DNA of 64,000 nt from Omphiscola glabra (taxonomy: Eukaryota; Mollusca; Gastropoda; Lymnaeidae), in NCBI GenBank assembly GCA_964017045.1, contig OZ024810.1:17422704-17486703 (forward strand), given 5' to 3'. Positions 11,112 through 20,825 of this stretch are shown here, in pieces. The notes below the pieces were generated by a model that was not told the origin of the DNA, made no database searches, and saw nothing but the letters and a program-made list of their open reading frames with translations. Position numbers and translations under genes: made by a program. The first letter of the stretch is position 1. Every line of letters begins with the position of its first letter.

Positions 11112-11332
11112 CTCTGTTGCGGTCTCCCACCAAAAGGTGGTTTCATTGTACATGACGTAAAACTGGAAATTCATACACTGATATGTCCAATCATCGGGGC
11201 TTTCTCCACCAAGGTCAAAGGTTACATTAAAAATAAGCCGGTCTTTGTCAGCCAACAGCCCGGATTTACAATACTGAGACTTGGTTCTGTCCAGGACCGT
11301 AATTCGAACTTGATCACTTTTGGTCATTAAAC
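11112..11332 (-). CDS. Internal exon of the repeated Cys-module gene (first one seen)
   Basis: This 221-nt exon lies between a very good acceptor (ATTTTCCGTCTGCTCTAG) and a donor ACAGAG|GTAAATAA; it starts in phase 1 and ends in phase 0. It encodes ~73 residues with V-R-I-T-V, S-Q-Y-C, an N-V-T sequon, W-T-Y-Q-C and an N-E-T sequon, ending F-W-W-E-T-A-T-E. It is a diverged relative of the modules at 5433-5720 and 48-368. The upstream exon in phase 1 was not found, so the start of this gene and any signal peptide are unknown. Confidence 0.7.
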
Positions 11333-11649
11333 CTAGAGCAGACGGAAAATAATATTTGGTGATCATCCTAAGATGTAGTAATTTGAGTGTGACGCTTCTC
11401 ATATTATGAGAACTTGATGGTTAGGATTAAATATCTCTGTCGTTTAGGGGTCGATCGAAAATTACATCACGTTCAGGGAAACTTTTTTGCTTGACCTAAT
11501 TTAAAAAAGTGTAACTTTTTGCGTGAGATACTTTACGAACGACCCCTTAAAGGTTTAAGAATAGAAGTAAAACGTTATAAGTGTATTCAGTCATACTTAA
11601 GCGAAAAAAAATTTCAATTCCAGTTTCGGTTGAAAACCACCTGGCACCA

Positions 11650-11755
11650 CAACCAGAGGCGTCACTAGGGTTGTTGTCTTCCGGTGGGTTCACTCATGGT
11701 GTCTACCCCACTTGGTAGGGATCATCCGGGGGCCAGCCCCCCCCCCCCCCCCAAA
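11650..11755. repeat. Possible MITE start and poly-C tract
   Basis: CAGAGGCGTCACTAGGG at 11651 resembles the terminal sequence of the hAT-like MITE at 45617-45767. It is followed by a 14-base C tract at 11739-11752. No second terminus or target duplication was found. Confidence 0.3.
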
Positions 11756-12123
11756 CTCTTGACCAGATTATACATAACCTCTTTTAGTGCTGTTGTAAAT
11801 TAAGGCCTAAATTTATAAGAATAAAAAAAGATATAAGAAGCAAAAAACGATTTTATCTCTTGTAGATACAGCGTTTAGACCCAAAAAAAAGAAAGAGAAA
11901 AGAATCAACATTGCTCTTTATTAAAACAGTACACTTGATAGTTAAAGCTTCAAATTTCCTAGTATCCAATGATGCCAATCTGTCAATAACTTCACCAAGG
12001 TTAGATTTCTTCATCGTGCCTCTTTTACAGTTAGGCTGAAAAATCACAAGAACTTAATGAATGGACCGTTTCATTTTAGATCACAGATAGCGCTTTACAA
12101 GTTTACTTTTTTTTTTAAAAGGC

Positions 12124-13432
12124 TCATCCTACGTGAGAGCACAGTTACACAGATGGTCAGAAACGCCTGGTCCTACGTGAGAGCACAGTTACACAGATCG
12201 TCAGAGGCGCCTCGTCCTAAGTGCGAGCACAGTTAAAAAGATGGTCAGAGGCGCCTCGTCCTACGTGAGAGCACAGTTACACAGATGGTCAGAGGCGCCC
12301 TGTCCTACGTGAGAGCACAGTTACACAGATGGTCAGAGGCGCCTGGTCCTACGTGAGAGCACAGTTACACAGATGGTCAGAGGCGCCTGGTCCTACGTGA
12401 GAGCACAGTTACACAGATCGTCAGAGGCGCCTGGTCCTACGTGAGAGCACAGTTACACAGATGGTCAGAGGCGCCTCGTCCTACGTGAGAGCACAGTTAC
12501 ACAGATGGTCAGAGGCGCCTCGTCCTACGTGAGAGCACAGTTACACAGATGGTCAGAGGCGCCTCGTCCTAAGTGAGAGCACAGTTACACATATGGTCAG
12601 AGGCGCCTGGTCCTACGTGAGAGCACAGTTACACAGATGGTCAGAGGCGCCTGGTCCTACGTGAGAGCACAGTTACACAGATCGTCAGAGGCGCCTGGTC
12701 CTACGTGAGAGCACAGTTACACAGATGGTCAGAGGCGCCTCGTCCTACGTTAGAGCACAGTTACACAGATGGTCAGAGGCGCCTGGTCCTACGTGAGAGC
12801 ACAGTTACACAGATGGTCAGAGGCGCCTGGTCCTACGTGAGAGCACAGTTACACAGATGGTCAGAGGCGCCTCGTCCTACGTGAGAGCACAGTTACACAG
12901 ATGGTCAGAGGCGCCTCGTCCTACGTGAGAGCACAGTTACACAGATGGTCAGAGGCGCCTGGTCCTACGTGAGAGCACAGTTACACAGATGGTCAGAAAC
13001 GCCGCGTCCTACGTGAGAGCACAGTTACACAGATGGTCAGAAACGCCTGGTCCTACGTGAGAGCACAGTTACACAGATCGTCAGAGGCGCCTCGTCCTAC
13101 GTGAGAGCGCAGTTACACAGATGGTCAGAAACGCCTGGTCCTACGTGAGAGCACAGTTACACAGATGGTCAGAAGCGCCTCGTCCTACGTGAGAGCACAG
13201 TTACACAGATGGTGAGAAAAGCCCCATCGTACGTGAGAACACAGTTGCACAGATGGTCAGAAAAGCCCCATCCTAAGTGAGAGCACAGTTACACAGATGG
13301 TCAGAAAAGCCTCATCCTACGTGAGAGCACAGTTACACAGATGGTGAGAAAAGCACCATCGTACGTGAGAGCACAGTTACACAGATCGTAAGAAAAGCTA
13401 ATCTTACGTGAAAGCACAGTTACACAGTTCTT
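12124..13432. repeat. 44-bp minisatellite, about 30 copies
   Basis: Tandem 44-bp units containing GAGAGCACAGTTACACAGAT and GGCGCC, with variant blocks (AGATCG for AGATGG; AAACGCC; AAAAGCCCCATC at the right end). Divergence rises towards the right edge, as is common when a satellite decays at its boundary. The unit is not a multiple of three and no frame is open. Confidence 0.96.
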
Positions 13433-13672
13433 ATCACGTAAAGAAACCCTTAAATGAGGGATTTTGAGAGTTTCTAGGAAGTCACAATACATTAGTAGTT
13501 TTAAAACTTAAATTATTGGCCAATCTTTGGCTTCGTAGCCCAGGCCGGAGATCCTTGAACCTTGGGCAAAATGATTCAACATCGAATAAAATAAATATTA
13601 AAGGGTTAAAAAAAAATCTCCAAAGAATTTTGCATTTAATTTAGTTTGGTAGTTTATTTTAGTAGAACTGAA

Positions 13673-14137
13673 TCATGATTACACGTTGCCGTTAAGGGAT
13701 ATGAGGCGATAGGCTGTGATGGAAGCCTATGGCCGATGATTCTAAATATGCAGCCCTGAGAAAGCTGCTCCTAGGCAACCGTTTCGTCCCAGCTACTTCG
13801 CGAATTGGTTGCGAGGTGGAAGCCCACTGTAGGGCACCTCTTAGAGGGCGTCCGATGCTTCCCCGGGACGGGTGGGGGGAGATATTGGGACGTTAATTTG
13901 CCATCCGGGCCCCTAGGAAGGTGGACTGCGGGCGCTTGAAACACAGCGTCTTCGGTCGACCAGATGTCTCCGGGCGGGGAGGGTCTCCGCCGGCAAACCC
14001 GATCGAGCGGTTGCTGGTGGGGACGCTCCACGCCCGGGGAGGTCTCTGGCGCCTGACGGGTGTGGGTGGGCGCCAAGGAGGGCATAAGGAGCGCGACCTC
14101 GACGGCCCGCTGACGCCATTTCCTAATGAGATATTTC
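13673..14137. mobile_element. GC-rich 465-bp insertion inside the foldback arm
   Basis: The segment is clearly richer in GC than its surroundings and is flanked by direct repeats of AGTAGAACTGAA at 13661-13672 and 14138-14149. The flanking sequence rejoins into a continuous arm that matches the other arm near 16330, so the 12-bp repeat is a target duplication. It lacks a poly-A tail. A 104-residue frame on the minus strand is proline- and arginine-rich and not recognised. It may be a SINE-like retroposon of unknown origin. Confidence 0.65.
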
Positions 14138-14887
14138 AGTAGAACTGAAGAATTAAGATTTCAAACATACAGTACATTCAATTATCTTTCATTTGATACC
14201 TCATTTGGTCTTACAAACCCAACAATAATATTTTAAATCGTTTTTTAATCCCAACCTCTCAATTCCGGTACCCGGGTACCAATAGTTGCAGCCTAAAAGA
14301 AATCTGAACTGCAGTTGGCAATGGACTTCGATTAGTCGATTGTTTTGTCACGTGATATAAGTAGGTACGAGTAAGACTTCTGGGAGGCTGTATGCAACAC
14401 ACTAGTGCTTTACAACGGTCGTCGGTCACACACTACCACTGGAAAACAGGCATCTTACTTGTAATAATATTATTATCAGAGGTCTTATATATAGCGCGGT
14501 ACCCCAGCGTAGGAGGGCTTGGCCCATCGCACTGTCCATAAAAATACTAACCTTGAATAGCACACATCAAAAGCCATCTTTTAATATAAAACATTGTGTT
14601 TTCAATTCTTTTAGATTCTAGACTGAGAGTTTATAAGTAACAGTCAAACTCAAAAATATTTAATTTTGTCGTACTGCAAGATGACGTTTTTTTTTTTTTT
14701 GCTTAGAGACAAAATGGCGCCTGGTTTGTGTAGAGACCAAAAAAATACGCTTAGTGCGGACAAAGAGAAATATATCATTTAAAATTAATTAAAGTGAATA
14801 TTTTATTTTTTTACACTTTCGTCTTGTGGTTTTGCCTGCTTAGAGCTAGTAAAAGCAACAATTTTCGAATAATATTTAAAAGTTAAG

Positions 14888-14890
<3 letters not shown>

Positions 14891-14921
<31 letters not shown>
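14891..14921. repeat. (AT)n microsatellite
   Basis: About 15 uninterrupted AT/TA dinucleotides inside the foldback element. Confidence 0.95.
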
Positions 14922-14923
<2 letters not shown>

Positions 14924-15216
14924 GTGGATGAGTGTGTGCAAAGCCTAAACTAAAAAATGGAGGTATATTAAAGAAAAATAGTCATAACAAAAACTAAATC
15001 TTGATACAACAAAACCCCCTGGAGTCATTTCAGTCAAAATCCTCTTCAACTGTAACCACCCTTATTCTATTGCACCAGAAACTCCTCCCGTAAGTTATCT
15101 CTCTCATATTGTTCTTTTTTTCTCAGCTAGCACACCCATCCTCTCACTCATCCTCTCAGTTATCACCCTTATCCTCTCGGTTATCTCCGGCATCCTCTCA
15201 GTTAGCTCCTACACCA

Positions 15217-15330
15217 CCCCCCCCCCCGACCGCGACAAGGCCTTGATAGGCAGTTCCGGCACTGACCCCCCCCCCCCCCAGTCAGTGCCGGAACTGCCTA
15301 TCAAGGCCTTGTCGCGGTCGGGGGGGGGGG
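15217..15330. repeat. Perfect inverted repeat (hairpin) with poly-C loop
   Basis: Arms 15228-15266 and 15281-15319 are perfect 39-bp reverse complements. They extend through an outer C-run (15217-15227) and G-run (15320-15331) to about 50 bp. The 14-base loop is 13 C followed by A. As RNA or single-stranded DNA this would be an extremely stable hairpin. Confidence 0.95.
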
Positions 15331-16079
15331 GCGATTTTCTATTAGATGCTGGAGCAGTTGACCACCCCATTTTTATCCTGTACAATCATGGAGAGCCTTG
15401 ATAATCGTCATCGTTCCTCATATAATGACCAGCCCAGTATTTCCAGCATGCTGCCAACGCTTGAGGTGTTCCCGTAGCGGTTCAGGACAAAGCGTGCTGT
15501 CGTTGGTGGGACCGCCTCCAACCTGTTGATGCTCTTCTGGGTGAATGGGTCCCAGACTGAAGATACGTATTAAAAAAACGACAGGGCAAAGGCTTTATGG
15601 GCCATTTCTTACATACTGTAATTTTTTTTATTAACTTAAAATAATTATATTTTGATACGTGAATTTCTATTATATGAAATCTAAAGTTACCAATGTATAG
15701 CTGAAAGTTATAGGAAGCTGTAACGTCAACAAAAAATACTTAACACTTTAAATGGTATGACTAAAATGCAACTACCTTTTCCAAAAACAGCATTTAAATG
15801 TTTTAACTTAAATCAATTTGTATCTTGACATTAAAATAGATAGTCTATTAAATATTTGTCGATGGCGTCCCATAGAGAGTGACTAGCTATTAATTATGTT
15901 TATCTAACACAAATTCCTGATGAAGGATTCTAAAACATAATAAGACATAGCTGTGTATTGGCTTGTGTTGTTTCTGGTTGCACGGTGATGTAATACTTTG
16001 AACGGGTGTGCTCGTATATAGTTGTGTGTTTGTTTCGTTTTTTATTTCAACGTGGTAAAATATAGATTGTTTTCATTTC

Positions 16080-16165
16080 TCTTTTAATGTGATTGATTTT
16101 TTTTTACCGCGCCTCGTGCCTTTGGAAATGAAGCGTGATTTTTCAAACAAACTTTATTATTATTA
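16080..16165 (+). mobile_element. L2-like retrotransposon 3' end fragment
   Basis: The stretch from ACCGCGCCTCGTGCCTTTGG through AATGAAGCGTGATTTTTCAA to the TTATTATTATT tail matches, in sense orientation, the 3' end of the L2-like element at 18186-19733 (minus). Only the 3' terminus is present. Confidence 0.65.
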
Positions 16166-16419
16166 GTTTTATATGGCTGCACCTATTGGTACCCGGGTAC
16201 CAGAAGTGAGAGGTTGGGATTAAAAAACGATTAAAAATATTATTGTTGGGTTTGTAAGACAAAATGAGGTATCAAATGAAAGATAATTGAATGGACTATA
16301 CGTTTGTAAACTTAATTCTTCATTTTAACTAAAATAAACTACTACAAATGACATACGAATGGCATTAGTCGAAATGGACCGGACACGCAGCGCCGCCATT
16401 CGCACCCGGGTACCATTAG

Positions 16420-16530
16420 ACTCAATGCTATTCGGATGTTATTTGTGGTAGTTTATTTTAGTAAAACTGAAGAATTGAGATGACAAACGTATAGTTCATT
16501 CAATTATCTTTCATTTGATACCTCATTTGG
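16420..16530. repeat. Third copy of the foldback arm
   Basis: GTAGTTTATTTTAGTAAAACTGAAGA and AATTATCTTTCATTTGATAC repeat the arm in left-arm orientation. Together with 16173-16360 it forms a further inverted pair with a ~60-bp loop containing another ACCCGGGTACC. Confidence 0.7.
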
Positions 16531-17044
16531 ATCTCAACAACAACAAAACCAAAATGCAGTGCCTCTCCCGTTTGGCACGGCGTAAACCCTACGTTTGAGA
16601 ACCACTGATCTCATCCAATTAATTAATCATTGTGGCAGCACTGGTATGTGACGCCGTCCACCTAATACGTGTTAATGTATCAGCACGCGCCGGATGGACA
16701 TTGTATGCAGTGTGTAATCTTTCGAATTCGTTGTCTGGAGAACGCTTTCACAGAGGTAACAGTTGCCAATATGGGTGAGTCTAATCTGTGTCTTACTGAA
16801 AGGGACATGCTGAGCTAAAGAGTGTTCTATTATAATGAGGCTGACAGAATCGGTAACATTAAATCAGCCAAGGTAAACTTTTTATGAAAACTTTGGTAGG
16901 TTGGGGTGGGGAGTGGAAAGGGGTTACAATACGATATATCAAATCCTATATCATTTTATTTTAATACATAGATTGCAAGTGGGACATTTTTTTAAAATGA
17001 GAAATACGCCCTAAGAATATCCGTGCTTATTTGTTTGATCACAC

Positions 17045-17335
17045 TTTACAAAGTGTCCCTCGACTAGGCCAAGTAACGATACAAAGTTCAAATTGAGTAA
17101 GTCAAGTAATGATACAAAGTTGCAATTGAGTCAGTCAAGTAACGATACAAATTTGCGGTCAGTCAAGTAATGATAATGTAGCCCTTTAGTCAGTCAAGTA
17201 ACGATAAAAAGTTGCAGTCAGTCAAGTAATGATAATGTAGCACTTTAGTCAGTCAAGTAACGATACAAATTTGCAATTGAGTCAGTCAAGTAAGGATATT
17301 GTAGTACTTTAGTTAGTCAAGAAATGGATAAAATG
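17045..17335. repeat. Imperfect ~30-bp minisatellite
   Basis: About eight copies of a unit based on AGTCAGTCAAGTAACGATA alternating between two spacer types (CAAAGTTGCAATTG and ATGTAGCACTTT). It lies in the presumed 5' intron of the plus-strand receptor gene. Confidence 0.85.
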
Positions 17336-17968
17336 CCTACATTGATTTTAAAAAAAAAATTTATTTATCTTTTTAGTACACTCGCCTTAACATAGTACCC
17401 GCATTTGTTCATATAAATCTTTCTCACACGGTCAATTAACTTAAACAATACCCACAAAGCACCTGTGCATAGAGTAATTATTTTTTTCTTTTTATTTGAA
17501 AAAAAAATATTGATGTTGTGCAAACCGGTATCGTAAGGCGTGCCGAGCTGTGACGTTCCGCGATCCTACAGCAATGGGTGAGTCATGCATAGTCAGTGTG
17601 ACACTTTACTCAAAGTTGAATCCGGCAGCTCATTCGACGCACTTGCAACAAGCTGTATCGCACAACTAGACGGAGGGAAGATAACTTGACAGCTGATTTT
17701 CCTTATAGCTGCCCCCCCTCCCCCTTCCAACCCCTCACACACTTCAGGCCGCACGAGATGAACAAATACCCCCCAAAAATATACGAACAGATTATTTTAT
17801 TTGCACAGTGCAAACCGTTTATTTTTTTACATCCCACTTCCTACAGATACGACAGTGTCATTTTTATGTGATGTCAATTATGACATTTTTTTCATAATTC
17901 ACCTCCTACATACACGACACTATCATTTTTATGTTAAGTCAATTATGTTTTTTCCCCCTGTCTTTTAG

Positions 17969-18179
17969 CGGCGTGTTTGTTGAGAGCCGTCGAAGGAGCG
18001 AGTCTTAATCTATCTTGTTGGACGCCGAAAAAACAATTTTGGTGGATCTCTACACACGAGGCAAGTGCCGACACACGTGTTTTGTTGAATTGTCCAGAAG
18101 AGTGTAATGATGTTGTGAGAGGTGGCCTTTCAGCAGACTTAGTTCAAATGGAAAGAGGGTTTAAGAGCACTTTACAGAT
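17969..18179 (+). CDS. Immunoglobulin-like domain exon, left part (interrupted by an L2 insertion)
   Basis: The exon begins after an excellent acceptor (TTTTTTCCCCCTGTCTTTTAG) in phase 1. It encodes V-E-G-A-S-L-N-L-S-C-W (typical Ig B strand with its cysteine), Q-F-W-W-I-S (C strand with the core Trp), and G-F-K-S-T-L-Q-I-L (D-E strands). The open frame then runs into a retrotransposon inserted in antisense at 18186 and would stop at 18295-18297. The exon resumes at 19740. The start codon and signal peptide are not located: ATGG|GTGAGT at 16771 and 17575 are possible but unproven upstream donors. The gene would be a type I membrane receptor (see 20180 and 23237). Confidence 0.68.
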
Positions 18180-18185
18180 ACTTAA

Positions 18186-19733
18186 TAATAATAATAATAA
18201 TAAAGTTCATTTGAAAAATCACGCTTCATCCCCAAAGGCTCGAAGCGCGGTACAAAAACTAAGTTGGGAGATAATAACAAGCTGGAAAAGATTGTAGACA
18301 TCATCATTCCAGCAGGTGTTTGCGAAATAGATGAGTTTTTAAATTTGTTTTGAAGGACTCCAGCGTCTGGCTGTTTTTGAGAGCGTCAGGAAGGGTGTTC
18401 CAAATGGTTGGGCCAGCAAATGCGAACGTGCGCTTTCCGTAAGTTTCAAGGCGAACACGCGGTATCGAGAGTTTGCCACTATCGGATGAGCGGAGTTGTC
18501 TAGTGGGTACATAAGGCGTCATGAGCGCTTGGAGATAGGACGGCGCCAGGTCATGCAAGCAGCGGTAGCACAGAGTTGCGATTTTGTACTCTATACGAGC
18601 GCGGACCGGCAGCCAATGCAATTCTATCAGAAGAGTTTTAGCATGGTCGAATTTGCGTTTACGAAGAACAATTCGAGCCGCATTATTCTGTGCCTTTTGA
18701 ATTTTATCAAGGAGCGTAGCTGGAAGACCCACCATGAGAGCATTGCAGTAGTCCATGCGTGATAGCACGAATGCAGACATCAGCCTCTTTGATGCACCCA
18801 ACGTTAAGAAGGGTCTGATATGACTAATTCTGCGTAGCTCTAGAAAAATCGCCTTGCAAATCATGTTAATGTGATTTTCCATAGTTAGTGTTCTGTCTAA
18901 GTAGACACCCAGGTTTCGCACTGTTTGAGCAAACTCAATCTGCACGCCTGAGAGAGTAAAGGATGGTGTATCTTTTAAAGATTTTAATTTTTGAGCGGTA
19001 GCAATGGGGATCACCTCAGTCTTTTCATCATTCAATTTGAGCTTGTTTATTGTCATCCAGTGCTTAACTGACTCCACTGTCTTCTGTGTCATTTTAAGAA
19101 GCTGAGGGAGCTGAGAGGGGATCACGGATTTCTGAAGTTGGGTATCATCCGCGAACATGTGATATACCATGTCAAACTGCTTGATCACTGCACCCAGGGG
19201 CTGAACGTACATAGTGAAAAGCACCGGGCCTAAGACCGAGCCTTGGGGTACTCCGAATTCAATAATGGATTTCTTGGAGGTCAAGCCGTTTGTGATAACT
19301 GATTGGACCCGATTTGTCAGATATGAGCGGAACCATCTCAGGACGGTATCAGTGAAACCGAACGTATATTGTAGACGTTGGAGAAGTATGCCGTGGTCAA
19401 GCGTATCGAACGCTGCCGATAGATCCAGTAACGACAAAAGGGATACCTGGCCCTCACCACAAGACGACAGAAGGTCATTTACGACGCGCAACAGGGCTGT
19501 CTCAGTAGAGTGATGCGTTCTGTATGCTGACTGAAAAGGCTCAAACAAGTCACACCGAGTGAGGTGATCCAGGAGCTGTCGAAGAACGACCCTCTCTAAA
19601 ATCTTTGATAAAAATGGTAGATTAGAGACGGGGCGATAATTTTCCAACAGATTAGGGTCGAGATTTGCTTTTTTTAGCAGTGGAGTTACAACCGCCTCCT
19701 TAAAAGAGGATGGAACAAAACCAGTTTTCAAAG
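18186..19733 (-). mobile_element. 5'-truncated L2/CR1-like non-LTR retrotransposon with an open RT frame
   Basis: The minus strand holds a continuous frame from 19733 to 18304 (~476 codons, no stop) encoding the RT and C-terminal region of an L2/CR1-clade element. Visible motifs include [29 protein letters not shown] and F-A-D-D (the catalytic YADD box). The endonuclease part is missing. The 3' end is followed by a (TTA)n tail at 18186-18203. Direct repeats ACTTAA lie at 18180-18185 and 19734-19739. The absence of stops suggests a recent insertion. Confidence 0.92.
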
Positions 19734-19739
19734 ACTTAA

Positions 19740-19834
19740 CACCAGCAGTTTGCTGAATCACATGACTATCTTTCGGTGCCAAGATGATGGGGTCAATATT
19801 TCAGCATTGCCTTGCAGCAATATTCTTATTGAGC
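19740..19834 (+). CDS. Immunoglobulin-like domain exon, right part
   Basis: Beyond the L2 insertion the plus strand continues the Ig frame exactly, if one copy of the ACTTAA target duplication is counted. It gives [10 protein letters not shown] (F strand with the second Ig cysteine) and ends I-L-I-E before a donor GAGC|GTAAGC in phase 1. That phase joins the transmembrane exon at 20180. The splice structure is intact although the exon carries a ~1.55-kb insertion. Confidence 0.62.
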
Positions 19835-20179
19835 GTAAGCATAAATCTTTCATTTCCTTACATTTCTATATTTAAAAGTATATGTATAAAATATATAAAT
19901 CTATATATTTTACGTTGCATAAATAAACATGAATATGTTTGTCAGATTTTGAAAAGAAATAATACAACTACATATTTTGCATTTAATATGAACATCAATA
20001 CACTTAGAAATCATATTGGTCTATGGTATAAAAATCAAGAAAAATAGAAGGCAATAATCTGAGCCTGATTTGCACCCAAGATATCAATTGAATTTATCAA
20101 TGTCATTCTTTTTGTGTCTAATAAAGGAATACTTAAGAACACGCATACTAACACATTTTAAAAAATCGGTTTCGCACAG

Positions 20180-20275
20180 AGGAAGCGACAAGCAAGGGAG
20201 ACCCTTTGCTCTATGTTGTTATTGGGGTTATCGCCCTAGTCGTTGTGTTGGCCGTACTATTGTTAGCCAAATACA
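20180..20275 (+). CDS. Transmembrane exon of the Ig/C76-like receptor gene
   Basis: This 96-nt exon, phase 1 to 1, lies between the acceptor GGTTTCGCACAG and the donor ATACA|GTAAGT. It encodes a short hydrophilic stretch (E-A-T-S-K-G-D-P) followed by ~20 hydrophobic residues (L-L-Y-V-V-I-G-V-I-A-L-V-V-V-L-A-V-L-L-L) and A-K-Y, a classic single-pass membrane segment with a lysine at the cytoplasmic face. Phase fits the Ig exon upstream and the microexon downstream. Confidence 0.75.
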
Positions 20276-20524
20276 GTAAGTATGCACGATATCTTAGTTA
20301 ATAACTATCCTCTGCTGCAGCTTATAAAAAATATCAGAAAAACAATTTTTAAAAAATTAATAAGATGGGTAATGATATTTTATCATGGACAAACACCAAC
20401 CCTTTCTAAAGTTGATACGACATTTATTTTATAACGATATAAATGTAAATATCGTTTGTGTAAATCCAGTGTTTTTTTAAACGTAGTCCTCAATAATATT
20501 CTTGAAAATCTTTTTTTTTAACAG

Positions 20525-20537
20525 TGACAAAAAAAGT
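20525..20537 (+). CDS. 13-nt microexon (juxtamembrane, Thr-Lys-Lys)
   Basis: A T-rich tract and acceptor (TTTTTTTTTAACAG) is followed after 13 nt by a donor GT|GTAAGTATC. In phase 1 it adds Met-Thr-Lys-Lys and two bases, i.e. basic residues directly inside the membrane, as expected for a stop-transfer sequence. It ends in phase 2, the phase at which the terminal exon at 23237 continues. Very short exons are easily missed by gene finders; both sites here are strong but chance occurrence cannot be excluded. Confidence 0.5.
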
Positions 20538-20825
20538 GTAAGTATCTTTGTTGTGCCTTCATATAATAAAATAAATACGCTTTTAGTGCCGTGCTTGTTG
20601 TTTAAATTAATTGGACATGTTTACGTGGCATGCTTCAACACCCAAGAGGCTGTTTGTTATTATTGATACAAGGATCCATGCCTATCCACGGTTAGCAGAA
20701 CACCAACAAACTGCTTGGCCACGTGGTAAAGTGAATCCATCACACGAGGTGAACGGACCGCTCTCCTCTCACTGCGTGGCATTTATAGGGAAAACGTTAT
20801 TGTGTGTTCTGTATAAACGAACTTA

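Larger units (their letters stand above)
13643..16360. mobile_element. Foldback-type element with long inverted termini
   Basis: Left arm: 13643-13672 plus 14150-14297. Right arm: about 16173-16343, its inverted copy. Both arms carry the palindrome GGTACCCGGGTACC, then AGAGGTTGGGATT, and AATTATCTTTCATTTGATAC at matching distances; they end at TTTATTTTAGTA-type sequence. The interior holds no transposase frame that I can see, but includes a microsatellite, a hairpin and an L2-like 3' end. A third arm copy follows at 16420-16530. This is best read as a non-autonomous foldback or MITE-derived structure. Confidence 0.7.

Noticed and set aside
12124..13432. CRISPR-like array
   Set aside because: Repeats are contiguous 44-bp units without unique spacers, in a eukaryotic context; it is a minisatellite.
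13771..14142. Pro/Arg-rich ORFs on both strands
   Set aside because: They arise from the GC-rich inserted element, where stops are rare by composition.
19784..20047. 87-codon plus-strand ORF starting in the Ig exon
   Set aside because: Wrong frame for the Ig domain and runs into AT-rich intron.
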